Origin: Lonsdalea britannica
Lineage (GTDB): Bacteria > Pseudomonadota > Gammaproteobacteria > Enterobacterales > Enterobacteriaceae
Direction: 5' to 3'
NCBI RefSeq assembly: GCF_002111595.1
Contig: NZ_LUTN01000019.1
Coordinates: forward strand, 1 to 64,000
Length of the DNA stretch: 64,000 nt
Of this stretch, positions 30,584 to 40,699 are shown piece by piece. The position numbers and the translations under genes are program-made. Every line of letters begins with the position of its first letter. Position 1 is the first letter of the stretch. The notes beneath the pieces were generated by a model. It had not been told where the DNA came from, made no database searches, and worked only from the letters and a program-made list of their open reading frames with translations.

Positions 30584-32094
30584 ATGGCTAAACAGAAGAA
30601 GCGCGGATTTTTTTCCTGGCTGGGATTGGGACGTCAGGAAGAAGAAAAGACTGAGCAATCGCAGACACAACCTGAATCAGGCGAGATGGCGCACTCAGAT
30701 CCGGATGCGCAGATCGTCTCTACTGAAGCCTCGGCACCCCAAGAGGCTGAACGCCAGCCGTTGAACCCGGATGATGACGCGCCAGCGCCCGTTGAGCGCG
30801 AAGAAACCGCCGAGGTGGCGGATAACACGCCGCTCGGCGAGATGCCGGAAGAGGCGGATGTGGTCGACAAAACGGCTGATGAGCCGGTCACCGCCACCGT
30901 GGAAGAAACGGCGCCGCAAGCCGTCGAAGCATCGGACAGTCCGGTGCAAACCGCATCGCCGGAAGAGATTCTGTTGCAGGAAGAGGCACTGGAAACGGCT
31001 CGTCAGGACGTGGAAGACGCGCCGTTAGAGGAGCTGGAGCCTGACGTCGTCGAAGAGGAACCGCAAGCGGTCGTCGTTGCGCAGGCTGAAGTGCCGGAAG
31101 ACGAACCCGCAGAGGCCGTCGACGAAACGGCGTTAACGCCGTCAGCGTTGCCTCAGGAGCAGGAACGTCCTACCAAAGAAGGTTTTTTTAGCCGCCTCAA
31201 GCGCAGCCTGGTGAAAACCCGGCAGAATTTGGGTTCTGGATTTGTCTCATTGTTCCGCGGTAAGAAAATTGACGACGATCTGTTCGAAGAGCTCGAAGAA
31301 CAACTGCTGATCGCGGATGTGGGGATGGATACCACCCGCAAGATCATCGCCAGCCTGACGGAACACGCCAGCCGCAAGCAGCTCAAAGACGCCGAAGCAT
31401 TGATGGCGCTGTTGAAAGAAGAGATGGCCGCCATTCTGGAAAAAGTCGATGAGCCGCTGAATATCGAAGGCAAAACGCCTTTCGTGATTCTGATGGTCGG
31501 CGTGAACGGCGTGGGTAAAACCACCACCATCGGCAAAATGGCGCGCCAATATCAGGCTCAGGGCAAGTCAGTGATGCTGGCCGCGGGGGATACCTTCCGC
31601 GCGGCGGCGGTAGAACAGCTGCAGGTCTGGGGCGAGCGCAACAACGTGCCGGTCGTGGCGCAGCATACCGGTGCGGACTCCGCTTCCGTTATCTTTGACG
31701 CGATTCAGGCGGCGAAAGCGCGCGGCGTGGATGTGCTGATCGCCGATACGGCGGGCCGTCTGCAGAATAAATCCCATCTGATGGAAGAGTTGAAAAAAAT
31801 CGTCCGCGTCATGAAGAAACTGGACGAGCAGGCCCCGCATGAAGTGATGCTGACGCTGGACGCCAGCACCGGCCAGAATGCGGTGAGTCAGGCTAAACTG
31901 TTTAACGAGGCGGTAGGCTGAGCGGTATCGCCCTCACCAAACTGGACGGAACGGCCAAAGGCGGCGTGATTTTCGCCATCGCCGATCAGTTCGGTATTCC
32001 TATCCGCTACATCGGGGTAGGGGAGCGCATCGAGGATTTAAGGCCATTCAAGGCTGACGATTTTATTGAGGCACTTTTTGCCCGTGAGGACTAA
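30584..32094 (+). CDS. ftsY: Signal recognition particle receptor FtsY (single-base frameshift near the C-terminus)
   Basis: Essential SRP receptor GTPase that brings ribosome-nascent chain complexes to the inner membrane. The start at 30584 (MAKQKKRGFFSWLGLG) is the family start with the membrane-targeting basic/aromatic N-terminus, then an acidic A domain rich in Glu to about residue 200. The NG domain has G1 GVNGVGKTT, DTAGR and DTFRAAA. The open frame stops at 31921 after FNEAVG. Restoring one C near 31917 (GGCTG as GGCCTG) continues LSGIALTKLDGTAKGGVIF, supplying the TKLDG G4 motif and the normal C-terminus to 32094. As ftsY is essential, a sequencing error is the best explanation. It is six bases before ftsE. 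Confidence 0.94.
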
Positions 32095-32099
32095 GACGG

Positions 32100-32768
32100 A
32101 TGATTCGTTTCGAGCAGGTCAGTAAGGCGTATCGTGGCGGTCGCCAGGCATTGCAAGGCGTTGATTTTCATGTCCGACCCGCGGAGATGGTCTTTCTGAC
32201 CGGCCACTCCGGCGCAGGGAAAAGCACCCTGCTGAAGTTGATTTGCGGGATAGAACGACCGAGCGCGGGACAGATCCTGTTTGGCGGCCATGACATCAGC
32301 CGGTTGAAGAAGAGCGAAATCCCCTTCCTGCGCCGTCAGGTCGGTATGATTTTTCAGGATCACCACCTGCTAATGGATCGCTCCGTTTATGAAAACGTGG
32401 CAATGCCGCTCATCATTGCCGGCGCATCGGTGGAAGATATTCGGCGTCGCGTGTCGGCGGCGCTGGACAAAGTGGGGCTGCTGGATAAAGCGCGCAGCTA
32501 CCCCATTCAGCTCTCCGGGGGTGAACAACAGCGTGTGGGCATTGCCCGCGCGGTGGTGAACAAGCCCGTGGTGCTGCTGGCTGATGAACCGACGGGCAAC
32601 CTCGACGACGAATTGTCCGAAGATATCCTGCGTCTGTTCGAAGAATTTAACCGCGTCGGCGTTACGGTGCTGATGGCAACCCATGATACGGGGCTGATCG
32701 CCAGCCGCCGTTACCGGGTTTTGACGCTGTCTCAAGGTCATATGCTGGGAGATAACGTCAATGGCTAA
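32100..32768 (+). CDS. ftsE: Cell division ATP-binding protein FtsE
   Basis: ATPase of the FtsEX complex, which couples the Z-ring to periplasmic peptidoglycan amidases through EnvC. 222 residues as in E. coli. Walker [11 protein letters not shown]-loop FQDHHLL, signature LSGGEQQRV, Walker [14 protein letters not shown] and switch ATHD are all present. Overlaps ftsX by eight bases, in the ftsYEX operon. Confidence 0.97.
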   Translation: MIRFEQVSKAYRGGRQALQGVDFHVRPAEMVFLTGHSGAGKSTLLKLICGIERPSAGQILFGGHDISRLKKSEIPFLRRQVGMIFQDHHLLMDRSVYENVAMPLIIAGASVEDIRRRVSAALDKVGLLDKARSYPIQLSGGEQQRVGIARAVVNKPVVLLADEPTGNLDDELSEDILRLFEEFNRVGVTVLMATHDTGLIASRRYRVLTLSQGHMLGDNVNG

Positions 32769-33741
32769 TCATCAGGTTCGCAGAAAAGAGAAACACAAAC
32801 GTCCCGTCAGTAAGGCCCGCGCGCTGAAAGGCGGCTGGCAGGAGCAATGGCGCTACGCCTGGGGGAACACGCTGCGGGATATGCTGCGCCAGCCGCTGGC
32901 GACGCTGTTGACCATTATGGTCATCGCGATTTCCCTGACGCTGCCGAGCATCTGTTATCTGGTGTGGAAAAACGTCAGTCAGGCCGCGACGCAGTGGTAT
33001 CCCACTCCTCAGCTGACCATCTATCTGGATAAGTCGCTGGACGATAAAGCGGCGGAGGGCGTGATCGCTAAAATTCAGGCGACGGACGGGGTCGATAAGG
33101 TCAACTATCTGTCGCGTAACGAGGCGATGGGCGAGTTCCGCAACTGGTCCGGTTTTGGCGGCGCGTTGGATATGCTGGAAGAAAATCCGTTGCCGGCCGT
33201 GGCCATTGTGACGCCCAAAATGACGTTCCAGAGCGCGGAGACGATGACGTCCCTGCGGGACCGCATTACCGCCGTTGAAGGCGTCGATGAAGTGCGAATG
33301 GACGACAGCTGGTATTCGCGTCTGGTGGCGATGACCGGACTCGTCGGGCAAATCGCCTTTACGATCGGCGTGCTGATGATCGTGGCGGTGTTCCTGGTGA
33401 TCGGCAACAGCATTCGTCTGAGCATTTTCAGCCGTAGAGATACCATCAACGTCATGAAGCTGATTGGCGCGACCGATGGCTTCATTCTGCGGCCGTTCCT
33501 GAACGGCGGGGCGCTCCTGGGTCTGTGCGGCGCGGTGTTGTCGCTGATCTTGTCTCAGGCGCTGGTGTGGAAGCTCTCTGCGGCTACCGCGCAGGTCGCC
33601 GCCGTCTTCGGCACGACGTTCGCGGTGAAAGGAATGGGCTGGGATGAAGGCCTGCTGCTGCTGCTGGTCGCCGCAATGATTGGCTGGCTGGCCGCGTGGC
33701 TGGCGACGGTCCAACATTTACGCCGCTTTACACCGGAGTAA
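32761..33741 (+). CDS. ftsX: Cell division permease-like protein FtsX
   Basis: 326-residue inner-membrane partner of FtsE. Basic cytoplasmic N-terminus, first TM near residues 48-70, a periplasmic loop (about 75-195) that activates EnvC, then three TM helices at about 195-320. The conserved [20 protein letters not shown] segment near residue 235 is the cytoplasmic coupling loop to FtsE. Normal length and end (RRFTPE). Confidence 0.96.
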   Translation: MANHQVRRKEKHKRPVSKARALKGGWQEQWRYAWGNTLRDMLRQPLATLLTIMVIAISLTLPSICYLVWKNVSQAATQWYPTPQLTIYLDKSLDDKAAEGVIAKIQATDGVDKVNYLSRNEAMGEFRNWSGFGGALDMLEENPLPAVAIVTPKMTFQSAETMTSLRDRITAVEGVDEVRMDDSWYSRLVAMTGLVGQIAFTIGVLMIVAVFLVIGNSIRLSIFSRRDTINVMKLIGATDGFILRPFLNGGALLGLCGAVLSLILSQALVWKLSAATAQVAAVFGTTFAVKGMGWDEGLLLLLVAAMIGWLAAWLATVQHLRRFTPE

Positions 33742-33753
33742 GGGTTTTCTGAT

Positions 33754-33798
33754 ATACTCTTCCCTTGTAAAAGGGATTAAATGTCAAGGGAAGAGTAT
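33754..33798 (+). repeat. 14-bp perfect inverted repeat between ftsX and rpoH
   Basis: ATACTCTTCCCTTG (33754-33767) and CAAGGGAAGAGTAT (33785-33798) are exact complements around a 17-base AT-rich loop. It starts 12 bases after the ftsX stop. The right arm contains the AAGGGAAGAG ribosome-site-like sequence and the A and T of the ATG of a 23-codon ORF. No T tract follows, so it is not a standard terminator on the plus strand. Confidence 0.85.
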
Positions 33799-33868
33799 GA
33801 AAAAAACCGCTTCCGTAAACACTTTTTCTCCTGATTTATTCTTACTGCACAGCCGTCTTGATATGTAA
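33797..33868 (+). CDS. Possible 23-residue leader peptide upstream of rpoH
   Basis: Short ORF starting MKKTASVNTF and ending SRLDM, with a strong AAGGGAAGAG sequence immediately upstream of its ATG. That ribosome site is entirely within the right arm of the inverted repeat, so its translation would depend on opening the hairpin. It resembles no family that I recognise. It could equally be chance coding in the rpoH promoter region. Confidence 0.3.
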   Translation: MKKTASVNTFSPDLFLLHSRLDM

Positions 33869-33890
33869 AAGAAGATGGATAAAATTGTGT

Positions 33891-33918
33891 GAACTTGTGA
33901 GATAAGTCACGCTCTAAT
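33891..33918 (+). promoter_or_regulatory. Sigma-E promoter of rpoH with overlapping CRP-like site
   Basis: GAACTT (33891-33896), 16 bases, then TCTAAT (33913-33918) matches the extracytoplasmic-stress sigma-E consensus, like the P3 promoter of E. coli rpoH. TGTGA-N6-TCACG at 33896-33911 lies in the spacer and matches the CRP half-site pair except for one base. The rpoH start is about 90 bases downstream. Confidence 0.8.
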
Positions 33919-34005
33919 AATGAGCGAATTCTAGATTTGAACGTTGATGTGGGTTAGACATTGCTTGTCATGTCCGACGACATAAACAAACCATGAGAGG
34001 GTTGA

Positions 34006-34863
34006 ATGACCAAAGATATGCAAACTTTCACCTTAGTTCCCCAGGGCAGTCTGGAAGGGTATATTCGTGCCGCCAATGCCTATCCGATGCTGACGGCGGA
34101 GGAAGAACGGGCACTGGCTGAACGGCTGCATTTTGAGGGCGACCTGGATGCGGCTAAGCAGCTGATCCTGTCACACCTGCGCTTTGTCGTTCACGTAGCC
34201 CGCAACTATTCCGGCTATGGTCTGCCGCAAGCGGATTTGATCCAGGAAGGCAATATCGGCCTGATGAAAGCCGTGCGTCGGTTCAACCCTGATGTCGGCG
34301 TGCGACTGGTGTCTTTTGCCGTCCACTGGATCAAGGCGGAAATCCACGAATACGTGCTGCGCAACTGGCGCATCGTCAAGGTCGCTACGACCAAGGCTCA
34401 GCGTAAGCTGTTCTTTAACCTGCGTAAAACCAAGCAGCGTTTGGGCTGGTTCAATCAGGATGAAGTCGAGCTGGTCGCGCGCGAGCTGGGGGTGACCAGC
34501 AAAGACGTGCTCGAGATGGAATCCCGCATGGCGGCGCAGGACATGACTTTCGATCCGGCGCCGGAAGATGACGCGCAGCCGGGACACGGCATGGCGCCCA
34601 TGCTGTACCTGCAGGACAAAACGTCCGACTTTGCCGATGGCATCGAGGAAGACAACTGGGAAAGCCATGCGGCCGATAAACTGGCCCATGCGATGGAAGG
34701 TCTGGACGAACGTAGCCAGCATATTATCCGCGCCCGTTGGCTGGACGACGATAATAAGTCCACCCTGCAGGAACTGGCCGATCGCTATGGCGTATCCGCC
34801 GAGCGTGTACGTCAGTTGGAAAAGAACGCCATGAAAAAACTGCGCACGGCGATAGAAGCCTAA
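34006..34863 (+). CDS. rpoH: RNA polymerase heat-shock sigma factor RpoH (sigma-32)
   Basis: 285 residues (E. coli 284). Region 2 ([35 protein letters not shown]) and region 2.4 aromatic residues are intact. The RpoH box, [17 protein letters not shown] near residue 132, separates sigma-32 from other group 3 factors and is a site of regulated degradation. Region 4 ends with the helix-turn-helix [24 protein letters not shown]. Ribosome site GAGAGGG precedes ATG. Transcription from sigma-E is shown by the upstream promoter; the 5' coding region of rpoH in relatives is a translational thermosensor. Confidence 0.98.
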   Translation: MTKDMQTFTLVPQGSLEGYIRAANAYPMLTAEEERALAERLHFEGDLDAAKQLILSHLRFVVHVARNYSGYGLPQADLIQEGNIGLMKAVRRFNPDVGVRLVSFAVHWIKAEIHEYVLRNWRIVKVATTKAQRKLFFNLRKTKQRLGWFNQDEVELVARELGVTSKDVLEMESRMAAQDMTFDPAPEDDAQPGHGMAPMLYLQDKTSDFADGIEEDNWESHAADKLAHAMEGLDERSQHIIRARWLDDDNKSTLQELADRYGVSAERVRQLEKNAMKKLRTAIEA

Positions 34864-34890
34864 ACAGGCTCACGACTGAACATCGCCGAA

Positions 34891-34926
34891 AGCAACGGCC
34901 GGGCTTGTCTTGGCCGTTGCTGTTTT
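34891..34926 (+). terminator. Terminator of rpoH
   Basis: AGCAACGGCC (34891-34900) pairs with GGCCGTTGCT (34912-34921), followed by GTTTT, 27 bases after the rpoH stop and before the convergent panM. Confidence 0.87.
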
Positions 34927-34968
34927 CATACCAGGTAAAGGCTGATAACTCAGAACGGCCCCGCTGAA

Positions 34969-35367
34969 TTACCGGCTGTATTTCCAACCGCCGGATACCG
35001 GATCAAACCCGCAGGATCGCATAAACGCATCCATCACGCTTTCACTGACCAAGGCATGATCGGCTGCATCCAGCCACCACTCTTTGACGTGCGGCAGCGC
35101 CCGCAGCACTTCTTCGACTAAATATTTCCCCACTCCTCGCCGACGCGTGACATCCCTTATTTGCAGATCGCAGAGTTTGGCGCTGTCCTGTTTAATTTCC
35201 ACGATGACGGCCCCGAGCAGGCGATCGTTGAACCGCGCGGCGAACAGCTGGTGGTCAGGGTTCAGGCTCTGCTCCAACTGCGTGAAGTTTTGATGTGGCC
35301 ATAGCGGGCTTAGATCCAGCTTGTCCTGGTCGGTAAAAGAAGTCAGGCATTCCACGGTCAGTTTCAT
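34969..35367 (-). CDS. panM: PanD maturation factor PanM (GNAT family)
   Basis: 132-residue GNAT protein that in E. coli triggers self-cleavage of pro-PanD to active aspartate decarboxylase and, with CoA, limits its activity, thereby controlling pantothenate synthesis. The CoA-binding block VTRRRGVGKYLVEEVLRALP is clear near residue 75. The N-terminus MKLTVECLTSF and length agree with E. coli PanM. Convergent to rpoH, as in E. coli. Confidence 0.93.
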   Translation of the reverse strand: MKLTVECLTSFTDQDKLDLSPLWPHQNFTQLEQSLNPDHQLFAARFNDRLLGAVIVEIKQDSAKLCDLQIRDVTRRRGVGKYLVEEVLRALPHVKEWWLDAADHALVSESVMDAFMRSCGFDPVSGGWKYSR

Positions 35368-35557
35368 GCGATGTGCTCCGATTGATGGCGAAGACGATTG
35401 TAGTGAGTAGACGCCAGAAAGGTTGTGTCATTTTTTATGTACAGTTTACAGGGCAATGTTTTTCACTTTGGTCATTTTTCGAGTTATTAATTACCTTTCT
35501 ATATGTCGGTTAGCATAACTGACTAGATATGAAGCAAACCCTGGGGATTAAGACTAA

Positions 35558-35618
35558 AATTTTATGCTGTTTACACCGTGACTTACTGCGTGTGCGAGTT
35601 GCTATGTAGCATAAAATT
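35558..35618 (+). promoter_or_regulatory. Spaced 11-bp inverted repeat in the livK upstream region
   Basis: AATTTTATGCT (35558-35568) and AGCATAAAATT (35608-35618) are exact complements 39 bases apart, about 150-210 bases before livK. The right copy, TAGCATAAAATTCCTG, loosely resembles Lrp-type sites, and Lrp is known to regulate liv genes. The rest of 35368-35769 is AT-rich without a gene. The operator role is speculative. Confidence 0.35.
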
Positions 35619-35769
35619 CCTGTTTAATGGCATGAAAAATAAAATCTTATTGCTAACTATTGCCAAATATTAAGCCTAACTTGTTATTACTTATAAAAAA
35701 AGCGTGGGTAGTCACGGTTAGCGCCAAAAATGATCGCAATAAATGAAAATTAGAATGGGGTAAAACGGG

Positions 35770-36882
35770 ATGAAATTAAGCAAAGGCAAAATGTTGCTGA
35801 TGGGATGTATGGCGATGACGTTGGGTCACGCTGTTAACGCGGCGGATATCAAAGTGGCCGTCGTTGGGGCAATGTCTGGCCCGGTCGCACAGTATGGCGA
35901 TATGGAATTTAACGGCGCTCGTCAGGCCATCGCGGATATCAACGCCAAGGGCGGCGTCAACGGCAATAAGCTGGTCGGTGTTGAATATGATGACGCCTGC
36001 GACCCGAAACAAGCGGTCGCCGTCGCCAACAAAGTGATTAATGACGGCATCCACTATGTCATTGGTCATTTATGCTCTTCCTCCACCCAGCCCGCGTCGG
36101 ATATCTATGAAGATGAAGGCGTGATCATGATTACGCCCGCCGCTACCAACGCCAACCTGACGACCCGGGGTTATGAGCTGATCCTGCGCACTACCGGGCT
36201 GGATTCCGATCAGGGCCCGACCGCCGCCAAATACATTCTTGAAACCGTGAAGCCGCAGCGTATCGCCGTCGTGCATGACAAACAGCAGTACGGTGAAGGT
36301 CTGGCGCGCGCCGTTCAGGACAACCTGAAAAAGAGCAATGGCAACGTCGTCCTGTTTGAAGGCGTGACCGCCGGAGATAAAGATTTCTCTACGCTGGTCG
36401 CGCGTTTGAAGAAAGAGAACGTCGATTTTGTTTACTTCGGCGGCTACTACCCGGAAATGGGGCAGATCCTGCGCCAGGCGCGTCAAGCGGGTCTGAAAGC
36501 TAAGTTCATGGGGCCGGAAGGCGTGGGTAACTCCTCGCTGTCCAATATTGCGGGCGATGCCTCAGAAGGCATGCTGGTCACTCTGCCGAAACGCTACGAT
36601 CAGGTGCCGGCGAACCAATCCGTCGTGGCGTCGCTGAAAGCGAAGAATCTCGACCCGTCAGGCCCGTTCGTATGGACGACATATGCCGCGTTGCAGTCTC
36701 TGACCACGGCCATGCAGCGTTCCGGCAGCATGGAACCCGCCAAACTGGCCGCCGATCTGAAGGCCAAGCCGGTGGAAACGGTGATGGGCCCGTTGAGCTG
36801 GGATGAAAAAGGTGACCTGAAAGGGTTTGAGTTTGGTGTATTTGAGTGGCACGCAGACGGTACTTCCTCCTCCGTGAAGTGA
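35770..36882 (+). CDS. livK: Branched-chain amino-acid / leucine-binding periplasmic protein (LivK/LivJ type)
   Basis: Periplasmic binding protein of the high-affinity Leu/Ile/Val importer. 370 residues, signal peptide ending NAA near residue 24. The mature start [28 protein letters not shown] and the [16 protein letters not shown] segment (with Cys paired to the one in [18 protein letters not shown]) are diagnostic. [12 protein letters not shown] resembles LivK more than LivJ. Only one binding protein is present, so it probably serves all three amino acids. The 79-base gap to livH suggests a processing or attenuation point. Confidence 0.94.
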   Translation: MKLSKGKMLLMGCMAMTLGHAVNAADIKVAVVGAMSGPVAQYGDMEFNGARQAIADINAKGGVNGNKLVGVEYDDACDPKQAVAVANKVINDGIHYVIGHLCSSSTQPASDIYEDEGVIMITPAATNANLTTRGYELILRTTGLDSDQGPTAAKYILETVKPQRIAVVHDKQQYGEGLARAVQDNLKKSNGNVVLFEGVTAGDKDFSTLVARLKKENVDFVYFGGYYPEMGQILRQARQAGLKAKFMGPEGVGNSSLSNIAGDASEGMLVTLPKRYDQVPANQSVVASLKAKNLDPSGPFVWTTYAALQSLTTAMQRSGSMEPAKLAADLKAKPVETVMGPLSWDEKGDLKGFEFGVFEWHADGTSSSVK

Positions 36883-36961
36883 TTGACTGAATCCGTATTA
36901 CTCCCTGAATACCGTTGTCCTTCCGTCTCCTGACGGCGGGGCAACGTCAAAGGTTTAAGGT

Positions 36962-37888
36962 ATGTCCGAGCAGTTCCTCTATTTCATTCAGCAGATGTCC
37001 AACGGTTTGACGTTGGGCAGCACCTATGCGCTGATCGCCATTGGTTACACCATGGTTTACGGCATTATCGGCATGATTAACTTCGCCCACGGCGAAGTGT
37101 ATATGATCGGTAGCTATGTCTCCTTTATCGTGATTGCCGCCCTGATGATGATGGGTATCGACACCGGCTGGCTGCTGATCAGCGTCGCCTTTGTCGCGGC
37201 GGTCGTGATTTCCAGCGCGTATGGCTGGAGCATTGAGCGCGTGGCCTACAAGCCGGTGCGCAGCTCCAAACGTCTGATTGCGCTGATTTCCGCCATTGGG
37301 ATGTCTATTTTCCTGCAAAACTACGTCAGCCTGACTCAGGGATCGCGCGACGTGGCACTGCCTAGCCTGATCCACGGTCAGTGGATATTGGGCGAAAGTA
37401 ACGGTTTTGCCGCTACCCTCAGTACGATGCAGTTGACCATCTGGGTGGTCACCTTCCTGACCATGCTGGCGCTGACGCTGTTTATTCGCTATTCGCGTAT
37501 GGGCCGCGCCTGCCGCGCCTGTGCGGAAGATTTGAAAATGGCTAGCCTGCTGGGTATCAGTACGGATCGGGTAATCTCGCTGACGTTTGTGATCGGCGCG
37601 GCGATGGCCGCGGTCGCCGGCGTCCTGCTAGGACAATTTTACGGCGTTATTAACCCCTACATCGGCTTCATGGCGGGTATGAAGGCGTTTACCGCCGCGG
37701 TGCTGGGCGGTATCGGCAGCATCCCCGGCGCGATGATCGGCGGCCTGATTCTGGGTATTGCAGAAGCGCTGACCTCCGCTTATCTGAGCACGGAATACAA
37801 AGACGTGGTGTCGTTCGCCCTGTTGATTGTCGTGCTGCTGGTGATGCCTACCGGTATTCTGGGCCGTCCGGAGGTAGAGAAGGTATGA
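36962..37888 (+). CDS. livH: Branched-chain amino-acid ABC transporter permease LivH
   Basis: 308-residue inner-membrane permease, same length as E. coli. Typical [30 protein letters not shown] start of the family, and the C-terminal [22 protein letters not shown] loop that docks the ATPases. Four-base ATGA overlap with livM. Confidence 0.96.
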   Translation: MSEQFLYFIQQMSNGLTLGSTYALIAIGYTMVYGIIGMINFAHGEVYMIGSYVSFIVIAALMMMGIDTGWLLISVAFVAAVVISSAYGWSIERVAYKPVRSSKRLIALISAIGMSIFLQNYVSLTQGSRDVALPSLIHGQWILGESNGFAATLSTMQLTIWVVTFLTMLALTLFIRYSRMGRACRACAEDLKMASLLGISTDRVISLTFVIGAAMAAVAGVLLGQFYGVINPYIGFMAGMKAFTAAVLGGIGSIPGAMIGGLILGIAEALTSAYLSTEYKDVVSFALLIVVLLVMPTGILGRPEVEKV

Positions 37889-39158
37889 AACAGCATAACG
37901 TCTTCAACGCCTTCTTCTCGGCGTTTGTCCTGCTGGTGCTGGCCTCATTCATGATGGGAATGCAGTTGAGCCTGGATGGCACGAAGCTGGTGGTTCATGG
38001 CGCGGATAAAGTGCGCTGGTACTGGATCGCCGCAGGCTGTGTCGTGGTTTTTCTGTTCCAACTGCTGCGTCCTCTGCTGGCGCGGGGCGCGCAGCAATTT
38101 TCCGGTAAAGGTCTGGTGCTGCCGAGCTTTGACGGCAGTACGCCTCGGCAGAAACTGCTGGCGCTGCTGCTGATTGCCGCTGCGGTGGCCTGGCCGTTTA
38201 TCGTGTCCCGCGGCACGGTCGACATCGCCACGCTGACGCTGATTTATATCATGCTGGGTTTGGGTCTGAACGTGGTGGTGGGCCTGTCCGGTCTGCTGGT
38301 TCTGGGCTACAGCGGCTTCTATGCGATTGGCGCTTATACCTATGCGTTGCTGAGCAACTACTACGGGCTTGGTTTCTGGCAGTCTCTGCCGCTGGCGGGG
38401 CTGACGGCGGCGCTGTCCGGCTTTCTGCTGGGATTCCCGGTGCTCAGGCTGCGCGGCGATTATCTGGCGATCGTGACGCTGGGATTCGGCGAAATTGTCC
38501 GTATCCTTCTGCTTAACAACACCGCGTGGACCGGCGGCCCGAACGGCATCAGCCAAATTCCCAAGCCAACGCTGTTTGGGCTGGAGTTCAGCCGCACGCC
38601 GCGTGAGGGCGGATGGGATACGTTCCATCATTTCTTCGGGCTTGCTTACGATCCCGGCGACCGCATTATCTTCCTGTATCTGGTCGCGTTACTGCTGGTG
38701 GTACTGACGCTGTTCATCATCAACCGCCTGTTGCGTATGCCGCTGGGCCGTGCATGGGAAGCGCTGCGGGAAGATGAAATCGCCTGCCGCTCTCTGGGCC
38801 TCAGCCCGACCAAAATCAAACTGACGGCCTTTACCATCAGCGCCGCGTTTGCGGGCTTTGCCGGCACGCTGTTTGCCGCCCGTCAGGGATTTATCAGCCC
38901 CGAGTCGTTTACCTTCGCCGAGTCCGCCTTCGTGCTGGCTATCGTCGTGCTGGGCGGTATGGGGTCGCAGTTCGCGGTTATTCTGGCAGCGGTGCTGCTG
39001 GTGGTTTCCCGTGAGCTGATGCGCGATCTCAACGAGTACAGCATGCTGTTGCTGGGCGCCTGATGGTGCTGATGATGATCTGGCGTCCGCAGGGACTGTT
39101 GCCGATGAAACGGCCGCAGATGAAGCTGAAGGTTGAGGATAAGGAAGGACAGGCATGA
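37885..39158 (+). CDS. livM: Branched-chain amino-acid ABC transporter permease LivM (single-base frameshift at the C-terminus)
   Basis: Second permease, with about ten membrane helices and a longer N-terminus than Liv[24 protein letters not shown] and [21 protein letters not shown] are family signatures. The frame stops at 39063 after YSMLLLGA. Restoring one base near 39058 (GGCGCCTGATGG) yields [16 protein letters not shown] and a tail ending at 39158, where the stop overlaps the livG ATG as expected for this operon. Total length is then about 424 residues, normal for LivM. Confidence 0.93.
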
Positions 39159-39925
39159 GTACGCAGCCATTATTATCGGTACGGGGCCTGATGATGCGTT
39201 TCGGCGGTCTGCTGGCCGTCAACAATGTTGAGCTGGATCTGCATGCCGGTGAAATCGTCTCGTTAATTGGTCCGAACGGCGCAGGCAAGACCACCATTTT
39301 TAACTGCCTGACCGGATTTTATCGCCCGACCGGCGGCACGATTCTGTTACGCGATCAGCATCTCGAATCGCTGCCAGGACAGCAGATCGCCCGAATGGGC
39401 GTCGTGCGCACGTTCCAGCATGTGCGTTTGTTCCGCGAGATGACGGTGATTGAAAACCTGCTGGTCGCTCAGCATCAGCACCTGAAAAGCGGCGTCTTCG
39501 CCGGACTATTGAAAACCCCTGCCTTTCGCCGTGCGGAAGCGGACGCGCAGGCGCGCGCCGTCACTTGGCTGGAGCGAGTCGGGCTGTTGGATCTGGCGAA
39601 CCGTCAGGCTGGCAATCTGGCCTATGGGCAGCAGCGCCGGTTGGAAATCGCCCGCTGTATGGTGACGCGTCCGGAGCTGTTGATGCTGGACGAACCGGCC
39701 GCAGGTCTGAACCCGAAAGAAACCGACGAGCTGAACGACCTGATTGTCGATCTGCGCGATAACCATCAGGTCTCCGTCCTGCTGATTGAACACGATATGA
39801 AACTGGTGATGGGCATTTCAAACCGCATCTACGTGGTGAATCAGGGGACGCCGCTGGCACAGGGCACGCCGGCTGAGATTCGTAATAACCCGGATGTGAT
39901 CCGTGCCTATCTGGGTGAAGGATAA
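39155..39925 (+). CDS. livG: Branched-chain amino-acid ABC transporter ATP-binding protein LivG
   Basis: 256 residues. Walker A GPNGAGKTT, a Q-loop region in GVVRTFQHVRLF, signature LAYGQQRRLE (BCAA family variant), Walker B LLMLDEPAAGLNP and switch IEHDM are intact. It forms the ATPase heterodimer with LivF, which starts five bases after its stop. Confidence 0.96.
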   Translation: MSTQPLLSVRGLMMRFGGLLAVNNVELDLHAGEIVSLIGPNGAGKTTIFNCLTGFYRPTGGTILLRDQHLESLPGQQIARMGVVRTFQHVRLFREMTVIENLLVAQHQHLKSGVFAGLLKTPAFRRAEADAQARAVTWLERVGLLDLANRQAGNLAYGQQRRLEIARCMVTRPELLMLDEPAAGLNPKETDELNDLIVDLRDNHQVSVLLIEHDMKLVMGISNRIYVVNQGTPLAQGTPAEIRNNPDVIRAYLGEG

Positions 39926-39929
39926 GGTT

Positions 39930-40630
39930 ATGTTGTCATTAAATCAGGTATCGGCGCATTACGGTAAAATCCAGGCGCTGCATCAGGTCGACCTGCATAT
40001 CAATCAGGGCGAAATCGTCACCCTGATCGGCGCTAACGGCGCAGGAAAAACGACGCTGCTGGGGACGTTGTGCGGTGACCCGCGGGCGTCTACCGGGTCC
40101 ATCGTGTTCGACGGTAAGGAGATTACCGACTGGCCGACGGCGCGGATCATGCGAGAAGCCATCGCAATCGTACCCGAGGGGCGTCGGGTCTTTTCCCGCA
40201 TGACGGTGGAAGAAAATCTGGCGATGGGAGGCTTTTTCGCCGAACGTGAGCAGTATGATGCGCGTATTGAGCGGGTGTATACGCTGTTTCCGCGCCTGAG
40301 AGAACGTCGTACTCAGCGTTCGGGCACGATGTCCGGCGGTGAACAGCAGATGCTGGCGATTGGTCGCGCGTTAATGAGCAACCGCGTCTGCTGTTGCTGG
40401 ATGAACCGTCTCTGGGACTGGCTCCGATCGTGATTCAGCAGATTTTCGACACCATTCAGCAGTTGCGTGAAGAAGGGATGACCATCTTCCTGGTGGAGCA
40501 GAACGCTAATCAGGCGTTGCGTCTTGCCGACCGCGGTTATGTTCTGGAAAATGGACGCGTGGTGCTGGAAGATACCGGTGCGGCGCTGTTGGCGAACGAA
40601 GCGGTGCGCTCCGCCTATCTGGGCGGTTAA
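39930..40630 (+). CDS. livF: Branched-chain amino-acid ABC transporter ATP-binding protein LivF (single-base frameshift)
   Basis: The start at 39930 (MLSLNQVSAHYGKIQALH) matches the family; the earlier in-frame ATG at 39903 lies inside livG. Walker A GANGAGKTT and signature MSGGEQQML are in the first frame. The frame breaks near 40379, where restoring one C (ATGAGCAACC as ATGAGCCAACC) gives LMSQPRLLLLDEPSLGLAP, the Walker B segment, and continues to the normal end YLGG at 40630. Without repair the ATPase would lack Walker B and switch His and be inactive. The length when repaired is about 233 residues. Confidence 0.92.
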
Positions 40631-40640
40631 ACTTTTCTTT

Positions 40641-40667
40641 GGCCGGGGTTCTCCCGGCCTGTTTCTA
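40641..40667 (+). terminator. Terminator of the liv operon
   Basis: GGCCGGG (40641-40647) pairs with CCCGGCC (40653-40659) around a short loop, followed by TGTTTCTATT, starting 10 bases after the livF stop. Confidence 0.75.
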
Positions 40668-40699
40668 TTATTCCCTCTTTTTCATGAGTGAGCATTGTT

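Noticed and set aside
31900-31930. Programmed ribosomal frameshifting as an explanation for the ftsY break
   Set aside because: No slippery heptamer or downstream stimulatory structure is seen, the same loss occurs in seven other unrelated genes, and ftsY is not frameshift-regulated in relatives.
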